Assembly: GCA_902763865.1 (NCBI GenBank)
Contig: CACWTR010000014.1
Location: forward strand, 1-58,979
Reading direction: 5' to 3'
Length of the DNA stretch: 58,979 bases
Source of the DNA: an uncultured Bacteroidales bacterium
GTDB taxonomy: Bacteria > Bacteroidota > Bacteroidia > Bacteroidales > Bacteroidaceae
A program made the translations under genes and the position numbers. The notes beneath the pieces are model-generated. The model searched no databases. It saw nothing but the letters and a program-made list of their open reading frames with translations, and was not told where the DNA came from. Positions 26,206 to 34,623 of this stretch are shown here, one piece after another (position 1 is the first letter of the stretch; each line of letters starts with the position of its first letter).

Positions 26206-26436
26206 ATGGAAACATTACAGAACATCACAACGGCACAATATGAAATCATCAATCTGCTGTCATGCATAAACAAAGACGAGGATGTCTCAGAACTGAAGTC
26301 TGTCATTGTTCAGTTTCTCAACAGCCGCCTTCAGAAGGAGATAGACCATCTGTGGGACAACGGGACCCTGACGGATGCCCGAGTCAAAGCATGGCAAAAC
26401 GAACACATGCGCACCCCCTATAAGCACGCACGATGA
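26206..26436 (+). CDS. Probable antitoxin of a PIN-domain toxin
   Basis: 76 aa. A small, charged helical protein (ELKSVIVQFLNSRLQKEIDHLWD) that ends with ARVKAWQNEHMRTPYKHAR, the region likely to wrap around the toxin. This size, composition and a 4-bp ATGA overlap with a downstream PIN gene are typical of Bacteroidetes PIN toxin-antitoxin operons. No DNA-binding motif is obvious, so autoregulation cannot be claimed. Identification rests mainly on the neighbour. Confidence 0.72.
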   Translation: METLQNITTAQYEIINLLSCINKDEDVSELKSVIVQFLNSRLQKEIDHLWDNGTLTDARVKAWQNEHMRTPYKHAR

Positions 26437-26849
26437 ACAGATTTGTAGTTCTTGACACAAATTGCCTGCTCCAATCCCTTTCCAGGCGGAGTGCCTATTA
26501 CAAAGTCTGGGAAGACTTCATCCTGGGTAAATACACGCTTTGCATCTCCAATGACATAATTGAGGAATACGAAGAAATCATCGCTACTCACATGTCGCCT
26601 ATCGCAGCACAAATAGCAGTAGAAGCCATATTGCGAGCCAACAATGTGCTGAGGGTTGATGCGCAGTTTCATTTCAATCTGATTAAGGCAGACGTGGACG
26701 ATAACAAGTTCGTTGATTGTGCCATCGTTGCAAACGCCGACTACATTGTCACCGAGGATGCGCATTTCAATGCTCTGAAATCCATTCCTTTCCCAAGGGT
26801 GCGGATAAAGCGGTTACATGAATTCTATGAGGAACTCCTGTCAAGGTAG
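26433..26849 (+). CDS. PIN-domain toxin (putative ribonuclease)
   Basis: 138 aa. The PIN acidic residues are visible: VVLDTNCLLQS (Asp8), the Glu cluster in IIEEYEEI near residue 47 and DVDDNKFVDCAIVANADYIV with TEDAHF near the end. This is the PIN_3-type toxin subgroup. Such enzymes cut RNA with Mg2+ when freed from the antitoxin. Translationally coupled to the antitoxin by ATGA. Intact and of normal length. Confidence 0.87.
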   Translation: MNRFVVLDTNCLLQSLSRRSAYYKVWEDFILGKYTLCISNDIIEEYEEIIATHMSPIAAQIAVEAILRANNVLRVDAQFHFNLIKADVDDNKFVDCAIVANADYIVTEDAHFNALKSIPFPRVRIKRLHEFYEELLSR

Positions 26850-26869
26850 CAGAATAACCCGCCTTTCCC

Positions 26870-26900
26870 TTGCATATTTCAAAGGAAAGCCGTAACTTTG
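26870..26900 (+). promoter_or_regulatory. Promoter of the GH43 gene
   Basis: TTG (26870-26872), 20-bp spacer, TAACTTTG (26893-26900), 50 bp before the start codon at 26951. Confidence 0.65.
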
Positions 26901-26950
26901 CAGTGCTTTTATACACATACATTATATATATATAATAAGGTAATAAGAGT

Positions 26951-27997
26951 ATGCTTTCATTCCTATTGCTTCTGTCGTTGCTGCTCCTGGCGGGTTCAGC
27001 ACAGGCACAGACCTCCCCTGCGAAGGGAGAAACCGAAGCCGTAGTCAACCCCATCTGGCCCGGCAACTGGCCCGACCCGACGGTGTGGCTCGGCGAGGAC
27101 GGACGCTACCACTGCATCGCCACAAACCCGACACGCTCCCTCGTGAGCGACGACCTCTTCCACTGGGAGCCGAGCCTTGTGGCACCGGTTGACGCGGAGT
27201 CCTGGGGCACGATGCACGCCATAAGCCAGCACTACTGGGCACCCGACGTGCAGACCGTAGGCGGGAAGCGGAACATGTACATCTCGCTCTACAACAGTGC
27301 CGAGGACAGCAACATCGGCGTGCTCAGGGAGTTTGCGCCCTGCCAGTTCCGATACGTGGGCATCATCACGCGTGGCCGCGAGACAGGCATCCACGACACC
27401 ATAGACCCCGAAGTCGTGACCGACCCCAAAACGGGGAAGGTGTGGCTCTTCTTCGGCTCGGTAGGCGGCATCCACCGCGTGGAGCTGACGGCAGACGGCC
27501 TCGCCCTGAAGGAAGGGGCCAGGTACGAGCACGTGGCCGGGCTGAAGGTGGAGCAGTGCCCGGACCGCTCGAAGGTGTTCGAGGGCAGCTACCTGCACCG
27601 CCACGCGGGGTACTGGTACCTCTTCGTCAGCTCAGGCTTCTTCGGCGACCACACCTACCAGCTCCGCGTGGGGCGCGCCAAGAAGCTCACCGGCGAATTC
27701 CTGGATCGCGAAGGCCGCCCCATGAAGGAAGGCTTCGCCACCACCGTGCTCAGCAGCGAAGAGGGCGACCGTTTCTACGGTCCCGGGCACTGCGGCGAGA
27801 TATTCAAGGCCGGGGACGGACAGGAATACATCTTCTATCACTGCCACGACAAGGAGAACAAGGGCAGAGGCAGCCGCCCGCTCTTCATCTCCCGCATCCA
27901 GTGGGACAAGAAGGGCTGGCCCTACGTGGAAGGAGGGAAGCCTAAAGCCTCCCCCTGCCCCTCCAAAGGAGGAAAAGGGATACAGAGAATGAAATAA
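26951..27997 (+). CDS. GH43-family secreted glycosidase
   Basis: 348 aa with a signal peptide at 1-20 (AQAQ). The five-bladed propeller family 43 is shown by WPDPTVW with the catalytic base (Asp42), DTIDPEV with the pKa-modulating Asp152 and VFEGSYLHR with the general acid Glu211, plus WAPDVQTVGG. Family members cut arabinan, xylan side chains or galactan; the exact substrate is open. The last 15 or so codons (SPCPSKGGKGIQRMK) are made by a REP-like GCCTCCCCCTGCCCCTCC repeat at 27947-27972 that pairs with the copies downstream, so the natural C-terminus was probably overwritten by the repeat. Confidence 0.87.
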   Translation: MLSFLLLLSLLLLAGSAQAQTSPAKGETEAVVNPIWPGNWPDPTVWLGEDGRYHCIATNPTRSLVSDDLFHWEPSLVAPVDAESWGTMHAISQHYWAPDVQTVGGKRNMYISLYNSAEDSNIGVLREFAPCQFRYVGIITRGRETGIHDTIDPEVVTDPKTGKVWLFFGSVGGIHRVELTADGLALKEGARYEHVAGLKVEQCPDRSKVFEGSYLHRHAGYWYLFVSSGFFGDHTYQLRVGRAKKLTGEFLDREGRPMKEGFATTVLSSEEGDRFYGPGHCGEIFKAGDGQEYIFYHCHDKENKGRGSRPLFISRIQWDKKGWPYVEGGKPKASPCPSKGGKGIQRMK

Positions 27998-28006
27998 TAA
28001 CTAATA

Positions 28007-28203
28007 TAACATAAAAAAACCACGCCAAACTTTCACCCCTCCTTTGGAGGGGCAGGGGGGAGGCCTCTAATCGTAACATAAAAAACCACGCCAAACTTCA
28101 CCCCTCCTTTAGAGGGACAGAGGGGAGGCCTCTAATCGTAACATAAAAAACCACGCCAACCTTCACCCCTCCTTTGGAGGGACAGAGGGGAGGCTTCAAA
28201 CAG
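28007..28203. repeat. 65-67-bp REP-like direct repeats, three copies
   Basis: Three units start with TAACATAAAAAACCACGCCAA at 28007, 28074 and 28139 and each contains CCCCTCCTTTGGAGGG, a small palindrome. A fourth unit is at 36424-36490. The third ends 11 bp before the glmM start codon, so they form its leader. The inverted copy in the end of the GH43 gene (27947-27972) can pair with them. Confidence 0.85.
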
Positions 28204-28214
28204 CAAAAACCATC

Positions 28215-29606
28215 ATGGCACTCATCAAATCCATCTCGGGCATCCGAGGCACCATCGGAGGGAAGGCCGGCGACACGCTCAACCCCCTCGACATCGTAAA
28301 GTTCACATCAGCATACGCCACCCTCATCCGGCGCACCACGACGGTGGGGAGCAACAAAATCGTCGTCGGCAGAGATGCTCGCATCTCCGGTCCGATGGTG
28401 AAGGACATCGTCTGCGGCACACTCATGGGCATGGGCTTCGACGTGGTCAACATCGGCCTCGCCACGACGCCCACCACCGAGATTGCCGTCACAGGGGAAG
28501 GTGCCTGCGGCGGCATCATCATCACCGCCAGCCACAATCCCCGCATGTGGAACGCCCTGAAACTGCTCAACGCACAAGGCGAATTCCTCAACAAGGAGGA
28601 AGGCAACGAGGTGCTCCGCATAGCCGAAGCTGAGGACTTCGAGTACGCCGACGTCGATCACCTCGGCTCCTACCGCGAGGATGACACCTACGACCAGAAG
28701 CACATTGACATGGTGCTCGGCCTCGACCTGGTGGATGTGGAAGCCATCAGGAAAGCCGACTTCCGCGTAGCCTTCGACAGCGTCAACAGCGTAGGCGGCA
28801 TCATCCTGCCCAAGCTCCTGGAGCAACTCGGCGTGAAGCACGTCACCGGCCTCTTCACCGAACCGACAGGCGACTTCCAGCACAACCCAGAGCCCCTCGA
28901 AAAGAACCTCTCCGACATCAAGGCCCTGATGCAGAAGGGCGGGCACGACATTGCCTTCGTCGTTGACCCCGACGTGGACCGCCTGGCCCTCTTCTGCGAG
29001 GACGGCACCATGTACGGCGAGGAATACACCCTCGTCACCGTGGCAGACTACGTCCTGCAACACACGCCCGGCAACACCGTGAGCAACCTCTCATCGACAC
29101 GCGCCCTGCGCGACGTCACCCGCAAGTACGGCGGCGAGTACAATGCAGCTGCCGTAGGCGAAGTAAACGTCGTGACGAAGATGAAGGAGACGGGAGCCGT
29201 CATCGGCGGCGAAGGCAACGGCGGCGTCATCTATCCCGCTGCCCACTACGGTCGCGACGCACTGGTAGGCATCGCTCTCATCCTCACCTACCTCGCCAAG
29301 AAAGGCATGAAGACAAGCGAACTGCGGGCCACCTATCCCCCCTACTTCATCGCCAAGAACCGCATCGACCTCACGCCGGAGACCGACGTGGATGCCATCC
29401 TCGCTAAGGTGAAGGAAATGTATGCCAGCGAAGAGGTGAACGACATCGATGGCGTGAAGATAGACTTCCCCGACAAGTGGGTGCACCTGCGCAAGTCGAA
29501 CACCGAACCCATCATCCGCGTCTATAGCGAAGCAAGCACCATGGAAGCTGCCGACGCACTCGGCAAGAAGATAATGGACGTAGTATATAAGGAGGTTAGA
29601 GGTTAG
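28215..29606 (+). CDS. glmM: Phosphoglucosamine mutase-type phosphohexomutase
   Basis: 463 aa, four-domain alpha-D-phosphohexomutase. TASHNP carries the phosphoserine (Ser106), DPDVDRLAL binds Mg2+, GGEGNGG contacts the sugar and RKSNTEPIIRVY binds phosphate. The start FGTSGIRG-like (KSISGIRGTIGG) and length fit Bacteroidetes GlmM, which makes glucosamine-1-phosphate for UDP-GlcNAc; phosphomannomutase activity cannot be excluded. Cytoplasmic. The last residues (KEVRG) and stop are read from the first GGTTAG repeats downstream. nagA follows after 197 bp, so amino-sugar supply and recovery lie together. Confidence 0.82.
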   Translation: MALIKSISGIRGTIGGKAGDTLNPLDIVKFTSAYATLIRRTTTVGSNKIVVGRDARISGPMVKDIVCGTLMGMGFDVVNIGLATTPTTEIAVTGEGACGGIIITASHNPRMWNALKLLNAQGEFLNKEEGNEVLRIAEAEDFEYADVDHLGSYREDDTYDQKHIDMVLGLDLVDVEAIRKADFRVAFDSVNSVGGIILPKLLEQLGVKHVTGLFTEPTGDFQHNPEPLEKNLSDIKALMQKGGHDIAFVVDPDVDRLALFCEDGTMYGEEYTLVTVADYVLQHTPGNTVSNLSSTRALRDVTRKYGGEYNAAAVGEVNVVTKMKETGAVIGGEGNGGVIYPAAHYGRDALVGIALILTYLAKKGMKTSELRATYPPYFIAKNRIDLTPETDVDAILAKVKEMYASEEVNDIDGVKIDFPDKWVHLRKSNTEPIIRVYSEASTMEAADALGKKIMDVVYKEVRG

Positions 29607-29752
29607 GACTTAGAGGTTAGTGGTTGGGGGTTAGGGGTAAGAGGTAAGAGAATACCTTTGGCTCCGAAGCCAGCATCCCAAACAATCCTCTAACCACTAA
29701 CCTCTAACCACTAACCATCAACCTCTAACCACTAACCACCAACCACTAACCA
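29591..29752. repeat. GGTTAG / CTAACC tandem repeats in inverted arms
   Basis: GAGGTTAG-type 7-8-bp repeats (29591-29650) face about nine copies of CTAACCAC/CTAACCTC (29688-29752) around a loop with its own GGCTCCGAAGCC hairpin. TCTAAAC repeats continue to 29790. The left arm overlaps the last codons and stop of glmM. The 29607-29803 gap holds nothing else. Confidence 0.8.
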
Positions 29753-29803
29753 CTGACTCTAAACTCTAAACTTTAAACTCTAAACTAACCTTCTAACAAC
29801 CCC

Positions 29804-30967
29804 ATGTTAACACAAATCATCAATGCCAAGATTCTGACACCGCAAGGATGGCTCAAGAACGGCAGCATCATCCTGCGCGACAACAAAATCCTGGAAGTAA
29901 CGAACTGCGACCTCGCCGTCATCGGCGCAGACCTCATCGATGCCAAAGGCATGTGCGTCGTGCCGGGCTTCATCGACATGCACGTACACGGCGGAGGAGG
30001 CAGAGACTTCCAGGAAGGCACACCCGAAGCATTCCGCACAGCCGTGGCTGCCCACGCCAAGCACGGCACGACCAGCATCTTCCCCACCCTCTCCAGCAGC
30101 ACCGTACCGATGATAGAAAAGGCCGTCAAGACCTGCTCGCAACTCATGCAGGAGAAGGACTCCCCCATCCTCGGACTGCACCTCGAAGGGCACTACCTCA
30201 GTCCAACGAAAGCAGGAGCACAGCAGCCCGGATGGATAAAGAACCCCGACCCCAACGAGTACATCCCAATCGTGGAACACTCCGACTGCCTCACGCGCTG
30301 GGATGCCGCACCGGAGCTGCCCGGAGCACTGCAGTTCGGACGCTACTGTGCCGAGAAGGGCATCCTGCCCAGCATAGCACACACCAATGCGGAATACGAC
30401 GACGTGAAGGCCGCCTTCGAAGCTGGTTTCACCCACGTCACGCACTTCTACAACGCCATGCCTGGCTTCCACAACAAGATGGGCTACAAGTATGAAGGCA
30501 CCGTGGAAAGCGTCTATCTCATCGACGACATGACCATAGAATGCATCGCCGACGGCATACACGTACCGCCCACCATCCTGCGCATGGCCTACAAGATCAA
30601 GGGCGTGGAGCGCATGGCCGTCATCACCGATGCCCTGGCCGTAGCAGCCGCCCCCCCCGACGCCAAAGCCTTCGACGACCGCGTCATCATCGAGGACGGC
30701 GTGTGCAAACTGGCTGACCGCACTGCCCTCGCAGGCTCCATCGCCACCAGTGACCGCCTTGTCCGCACACTCGTCCAGCAGGCAGAAGTGCCACTCGAAG
30801 ATGCCGTGCGCATGGCCAGCGAGACACCGGCACACATCATGGGAGTCTTCGACCGCAAAGGAGCCCTGGCCCGCGGCAAGGATGCCGACGTGCTCATCCT
30901 CGACGACAAACTCAAGGTGCGCTGCGTCTGGCAGATGGGCAAAATCATAGAGAACACACTCTTCTGA
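29804..30967 (+). CDS. nagA: N-acetylglucosamine-6-phosphate deacetylase
   Basis: 387 aa, amidohydrolase fold. Metal-site and catalytic motifs: DMHVHGGGG (His60, His62), GLHLEGHYLSP with the metal-binding Glu, PSIAHTNAEY and VTHFYNAM with metal-binding His residues, and the catalytic Asp in AVITDALAVAA. It hydrolyses GlcNAc-6-phosphate to GlcN-6-phosphate in the cytoplasm, feeding recovered amino sugar into glycolysis or UDP-GlcNAc synthesis via GlmM. Full length. No separate promoter was found in the repeat-filled gap, so readthrough from glmM is possible. Confidence 0.9.
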   Translation: MLTQIINAKILTPQGWLKNGSIILRDNKILEVTNCDLAVIGADLIDAKGMCVVPGFIDMHVHGGGGRDFQEGTPEAFRTAVAAHAKHGTTSIFPTLSSSTVPMIEKAVKTCSQLMQEKDSPILGLHLEGHYLSPTKAGAQQPGWIKNPDPNEYIPIVEHSDCLTRWDAAPELPGALQFGRYCAEKGILPSIAHTNAEYDDVKAAFEAGFTHVTHFYNAMPGFHNKMGYKYEGTVESVYLIDDMTIECIADGIHVPPTILRMAYKIKGVERMAVITDALAVAAAPPDAKAFDDRVIIEDGVCKLADRTALAGSIATSDRLVRTLVQQAEVPLEDAVRMASETPAHIMGVFDRKGALARGKDADVLILDDKLKVRCVWQMGKIIENTLF

Positions 30968-30970
30968 AAC

Positions 30971-31028
30971 ACTGAATTCTCCGATTGCTCAGATTACTCC
31001 GATTATTCCAATTACTTCGATTATCCCG
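30971..31028. repeat. ATTACTCCG-like 9-10-bp tandem repeats
   Basis: Six diverged copies of GATTACTCC/GATTATTCC fill the gap between nagA and the channel-CotH gene. They keep an upstream frame open and could mislead start-site choice. Confidence 0.6.
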
Positions 31029-31068
31029 AAAACACTTGAACTTCCTGCGAAACCCGTGGCAGAAGGCC

Positions 31069-34000
31069 ATGAACAATGAGAAGCTGCGCGAGAAGCTGCG
31101 CATCATCATCTTCCAGAGCGACACGCCCCTGGGAAAGGCATTCGATGTCGCTCTGCTCTGGTGCATCCTGGCCAGCATCCTCGTAGTGATTCTGGAGAGC
31201 ATGTCGGGAATGCCCCTGCTGCCGAAGAAGGTGCTGACCGTACTGGAATACATCTTCACCTTCTTCTTCACGCTCGAGTACCTGTGCCGGCTCTACTGTG
31301 CCGAAAAGCCTCGGCAGTACGCCCTGAGCTTCTTCGGCATCATCGACCTGCTGAGCACCTTGCCGCTCTACATCGGCTGGTTCTTCGGGCCTATGCGCTA
31401 CCTCATGGTGGTGCGCACGTTCCGCCTCATCCGCGTGTTCCGCGTGTTCAAGCTCTTCAGCTTCCTGCAGGAAGGCGACCTGCTGATGCGCTCCCTGCTC
31501 ATCAGCGCACCGAAGATAGGCGTCTTCTTCCTCTTCATGGTCATCATGGTCATCAGCACCGGCACACTCATGTACATGGTGGAAGGCAGCATACCGGGCA
31601 CTCCCTTCAAGGACATCCCGACAAGCATCTATTGGGCCACCGTCACGATGACCACCGTGGGATACGGCGACATCGCACCCGCCACGCTCCTTGGCCGGGT
31701 GCTCAGTGCCGTGCTCATGCTCATGGGCTACACCATCATGGCCGTGCCGACGGGCATCGTCAGCGCACAGATGGTGCACGACCACAAGTCGCATCGCAAA
31801 GGACGATTCTGCCCCGAATGCGGCTCTCCCCTGCCCCCCGATGCACACTTCTGTCCCTTCTGCGGACTGAAGCAAGAGACGGAGGTGCCCACAGGGAAAA
31901 GCATCCTGCCGCTGATTGCCCTCTTCCTGCTCACAGGTTCCGCCACCGTCTCGGCACAGGACGGCCTGCTCTCCGGCACCGTCATTGGAACGAAGCTGAG
32001 CGTAGATTACAGCTCAGGGCAGGCCAGCACGACGGTCAACACTGCCGCCAATGCCTTCGACGGCGACCTCTCCACTTGCTTTGCCTCCTACGAGCGCAGC
32101 AGGACATGGGTGGGGCTGGACCTGGGCGAGCGGCACGTCATTACCCGCGTCGGATGGTCGCCCCGCAACGACGGCTACGGCCCGAACCGTATGCTGCTGG
32201 CCCTCTTCGAGGGGGCCAACTCGCCGGACTTCCTCGATGCCGTACCATTGTACATGATAGACCGACCGGGCATCATCGGCGAGATGAGCCATGCCGATGT
32301 CCACGTCTCCCGCGGCTTCCGCTATGTGCGCTACGTCGGTCCTGCAGATGCACGCTGCAACGTGGCGGAACTGGCCTTCTACGGACACGCCGGCGAAGGC
32401 GACGACAGCCGTTTCTACCAACTGACGAACCTCCCCACCCTCTCGTTCCATACACAAGACAACATTGAACCTTACGACAAGGTGAACGAAATCCCCTCCG
32501 CCTTCACCATCGTCTATCAGGACGGCACAATGATACAGGAGGAAAGGGGCACCTCGCGTCTGCGCGGCAATGCTTCGATGGCACACCCCAAGAAGCCCTA
32601 CCGCATCAAGCTGGCAGAGTCGCGCCACATGTTCAAGGGCTCCGACATGCGCTCGCCGGCAAAGGCAAAGAAGTGGACGCTCATCAACAACTACGACGAC
32701 AAGACGCTGATGCGCAACCTCGTAGCCTTCGAGATTGCACGACGCATGGGGATGAGCTACGTGCCGTGGAGCAAGCCGGTGGATGTCATCGTCAACGGAG
32801 AATACCGTGGTTGCTACCAGCTGACTGACCAGCTGACCATCGACAAGAACCGCATCAACATCACAGAGATGGAGCCAACGGACACCGAAGGCGAAGCACT
32901 GACCGGCGGCTACCTGCTGGAGCTGGACGGCTACGCCAATCAGGAAGCTTCCTGGTTCACCAGCTTAGCCGGCAATCCCGTCACCATCAAGAGTCCGGAC
33001 GAGGACGACATCACGACGGAGCAGGCACAGTACATCCGCCGCGAGTTCAACATGATGGAGCAGGCCATTCTCGCACCGGACTTTGCCGACCCTGTGCTGG
33101 GTTTCCGTTCCCGCCTCGACGAGACAAGCCTGCTGCAGTACTTTCTCTCCGAGGAGCTGATAGGCAACCCCGATGCCTTCTGGAGCTGCTACATCACGAA
33201 GGACAGGGGCGACGACCTGTTTCGCCTCGGCCCCGTATGGGACTTCGACAATGCCTTCGACAACGACTACCGCAACTTCCCCACAAATGACCTGGGCGAA
33301 TACCTTTCCCTGGCCCGCGGCGGTGCAGGCAACTCAAGGGCACTGCTCAAGCGGCTGTTCTCTGACCCCGTGCTCCGCGACTCGATGGCCGTCATGTGGA
33401 ACACGGCACGCCGGCAAGGCAACGTGACAGCAGAAAGTCTCACGGCATACATTGACTCGACTGCCGCAGAGCTGATGCAGTCGCAGCGGCTCAACTTCAT
33501 GCGCTGGCCCATACTCGACCAGAAGATACAGGTCAATCCCCGTGCAGGCGGCTCATACGAAGTGGAGGTAGGCTGGATGAAGGAATACGTGGAGAAGCGC
33601 ATCCCCTGGCTCGACAACATGGTAAATGCCATTCCCGAAGAAGGAGAAGAGCCCGAGGTCATGGAGATAGCATCGGCTGCCGACCTGCTGAAGTTTGCCT
33701 CCCGTGTCAATTCAGGAAACACATCCCTTTGCGCCGTGCTGAAGGCCGACATCAACTTCACGTCCTATCGCTATACGATGATAGGGAACGACAAGGCATA
33801 CAGCGGCACCTTCGACGGAGCAGGCCACACCATCACCATCGCCCAGAATCGCTCCGATGACTATGCCGGCCTGTTCGGGCACTTGTCCGGCACGGTACGG
33901 GACCTCACCGTGCGCGGCACCATCACTACCGACAAGAAGTTTGCCGGCCTTGTGGGAAACCTGGCGGGCGGCACATTGCTTCGCTGCCAGAGCTACATCA

Positions 34001-34623
34001 ACATACGGGCCACCATCAACGGCGACGGCACACACGGCGGACTGGCGGGCCTCTTCAGCGACGGTCCCGACATTCCGACAATACAGGACTGCATCTTCGC
34101 GGGCAGCATCAACGGCGCAGGCGTCAACTGCTGCGGAGGACTCGTCGGCTGGGCTTCCTCCATTGGTTTCATCTCAAACAGCCTCATGGCGGGCACGATG
34201 AACATCAGTCCGTCGGGCGGAGACGTCATCTGCCGCAACAACACAAACGCCATCCTCAGGGACACCTACTTCCTGAGCGGATGGGATGCAGAGACGCCCT
34301 CCGAAGCCATCAGTACCGATTCACACGACATGGTCAGCGGAAGACTCTGCTACCTGCTCAATGCCGGACGCACGGACGAAAGCCAGGCCTGGTATCAGAC
34401 GCTGGACGAGGACCCCTATCCCGTGCCGGACAACACGCATCTGCCCGTCTGGTGCCACGAGAACGCTTACACCAACGAAGACCCCGACGGAATTCCTGAC
34501 CTAATGACAAGTGATAAAAGTCTGAACGGAAAGTATTATGACCTCAACGGTCGCCGCGTCAGTGGTGTGCCGTCTGGGAGTTTATACATCATAAACAACA
34601 AGAAATATGTCAAACTCCATTAA
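31069..34623 (+). CDS. K+ channel - zinc ribbon - CotH-like fusion protein
   Basis: 1184 aa from the ATG at 31069. Residues 20-235 are a six-helix voltage-gated-type potassium channel: Arg-rich S4 (RYLMVVRTFRLIRVFRVF, 110-127) and selectivity filter TTVGYGD (195-201). Residues 248-265 are a zinc ribbon (CPEC, CPFC). Residues 278-297 are a hydrophobic segment ending VSAQ that looks like a buried signal peptide; GTG codon 273 (31885) could start it. Then a discoidin-like domain (310-440), a CotH kinase-like domain (RLRGNASMAHPKKPYR at 497; GPVWDFDNAF at 721), GLUG-like repeats (about 910-1010) and a sorting-like tail (YYDLNGRRV). The seventh helix would put the CotH part in the periplasm. The frame is open throughout. 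It overlaps the next gene by 17 bp. Confidence 0.8.
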   Translation: MNNEKLREKLRIIIFQSDTPLGKAFDVALLWCILASILVVILESMSGMPLLPKKVLTVLEYIFTFFFTLEYLCRLYCAEKPRQYALSFFGIIDLLSTLPLYIGWFFGPMRYLMVVRTFRLIRVFRVFKLFSFLQEGDLLMRSLLISAPKIGVFFLFMVIMVISTGTLMYMVEGSIPGTPFKDIPTSIYWATVTMTTVGYGDIAPATLLGRVLSAVLMLMGYTIMAVPTGIVSAQMVHDHKSHRKGRFCPECGSPLPPDAHFCPFCGLKQETEVPTGKSILPLIALFLLTGSATVSAQDGLLSGTVIGTKLSVDYSSGQASTTVNTAANAFDGDLSTCFASYERSRTWVGLDLGERHVITRVGWSPRNDGYGPNRMLLALFEGANSPDFLDAVPLYMIDRPGIIGEMSHADVHVSRGFRYVRYVGPADARCNVAELAFYGHAGEGDDSRFYQLTNLPTLSFHTQDNIEPYDKVNEIPSAFTIVYQDGTMIQEERGTSRLRGNASMAHPKKPYRIKLAESRHMFKGSDMRSPAKAKKWTLINNYDDKTLMRNLVAFEIARRMGMSYVPWSKPVDVIVNGEYRGCYQLTDQLTIDKNRINITEMEPTDTEGEALTGGYLLELDGYANQEASWFTSLAGNPVTIKSPDEDDITTEQAQYIRREFNMMEQAILAPDFADPVLGFRSRLDETSLLQYFLSEELIGNPDAFWSCYITKDRGDDLFRLGPVWDFDNAFDNDYRNFPTNDLGEYLSLARGGAGNSRALLKRLFSDPVLRDSMAVMWNTARRQGNVTAESLTAYIDSTAAELMQSQRLNFMRWPILDQKIQVNPRAGGSYEVEVGWMKEYVEKRIPWLDNMVNAIPEEGEEPEVMEIASAADLLKFASRVNSGNTSLCAVLKADINFTSYRYTMIGNDKAYSGTFDGAGHTITIAQNRSDDYAGLFGHLSGTVRDLTVRGTITTDKKFAGLVGNLAGGTLLRCQSYINIRATINGDGTHGGLAGLFSDGPDIPTIQDCIFAGSINGAGVNCCGGLVGWASSIGFISNSLMAGTMNISPSGGDVICRNNTNAILRDTYFLSGWDAETPSEAISTDSHDMVSGRLCYLLNAGRTDESQAWYQTLDEDPYPVPDNTHLPVWCHENAYTNEDPDGIPDLMTSDKSLNGKYYDLNGRRVSGVPSGSLYIINNKKYVKLH

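Noticed and set aside
30985-31068. Upstream TTG start of the channel-CotH gene
   Set aside because: The added 28 residues come from the ATTACTCCG repeats; the ATG at 31069 begins directly at the conserved channel N-terminus.
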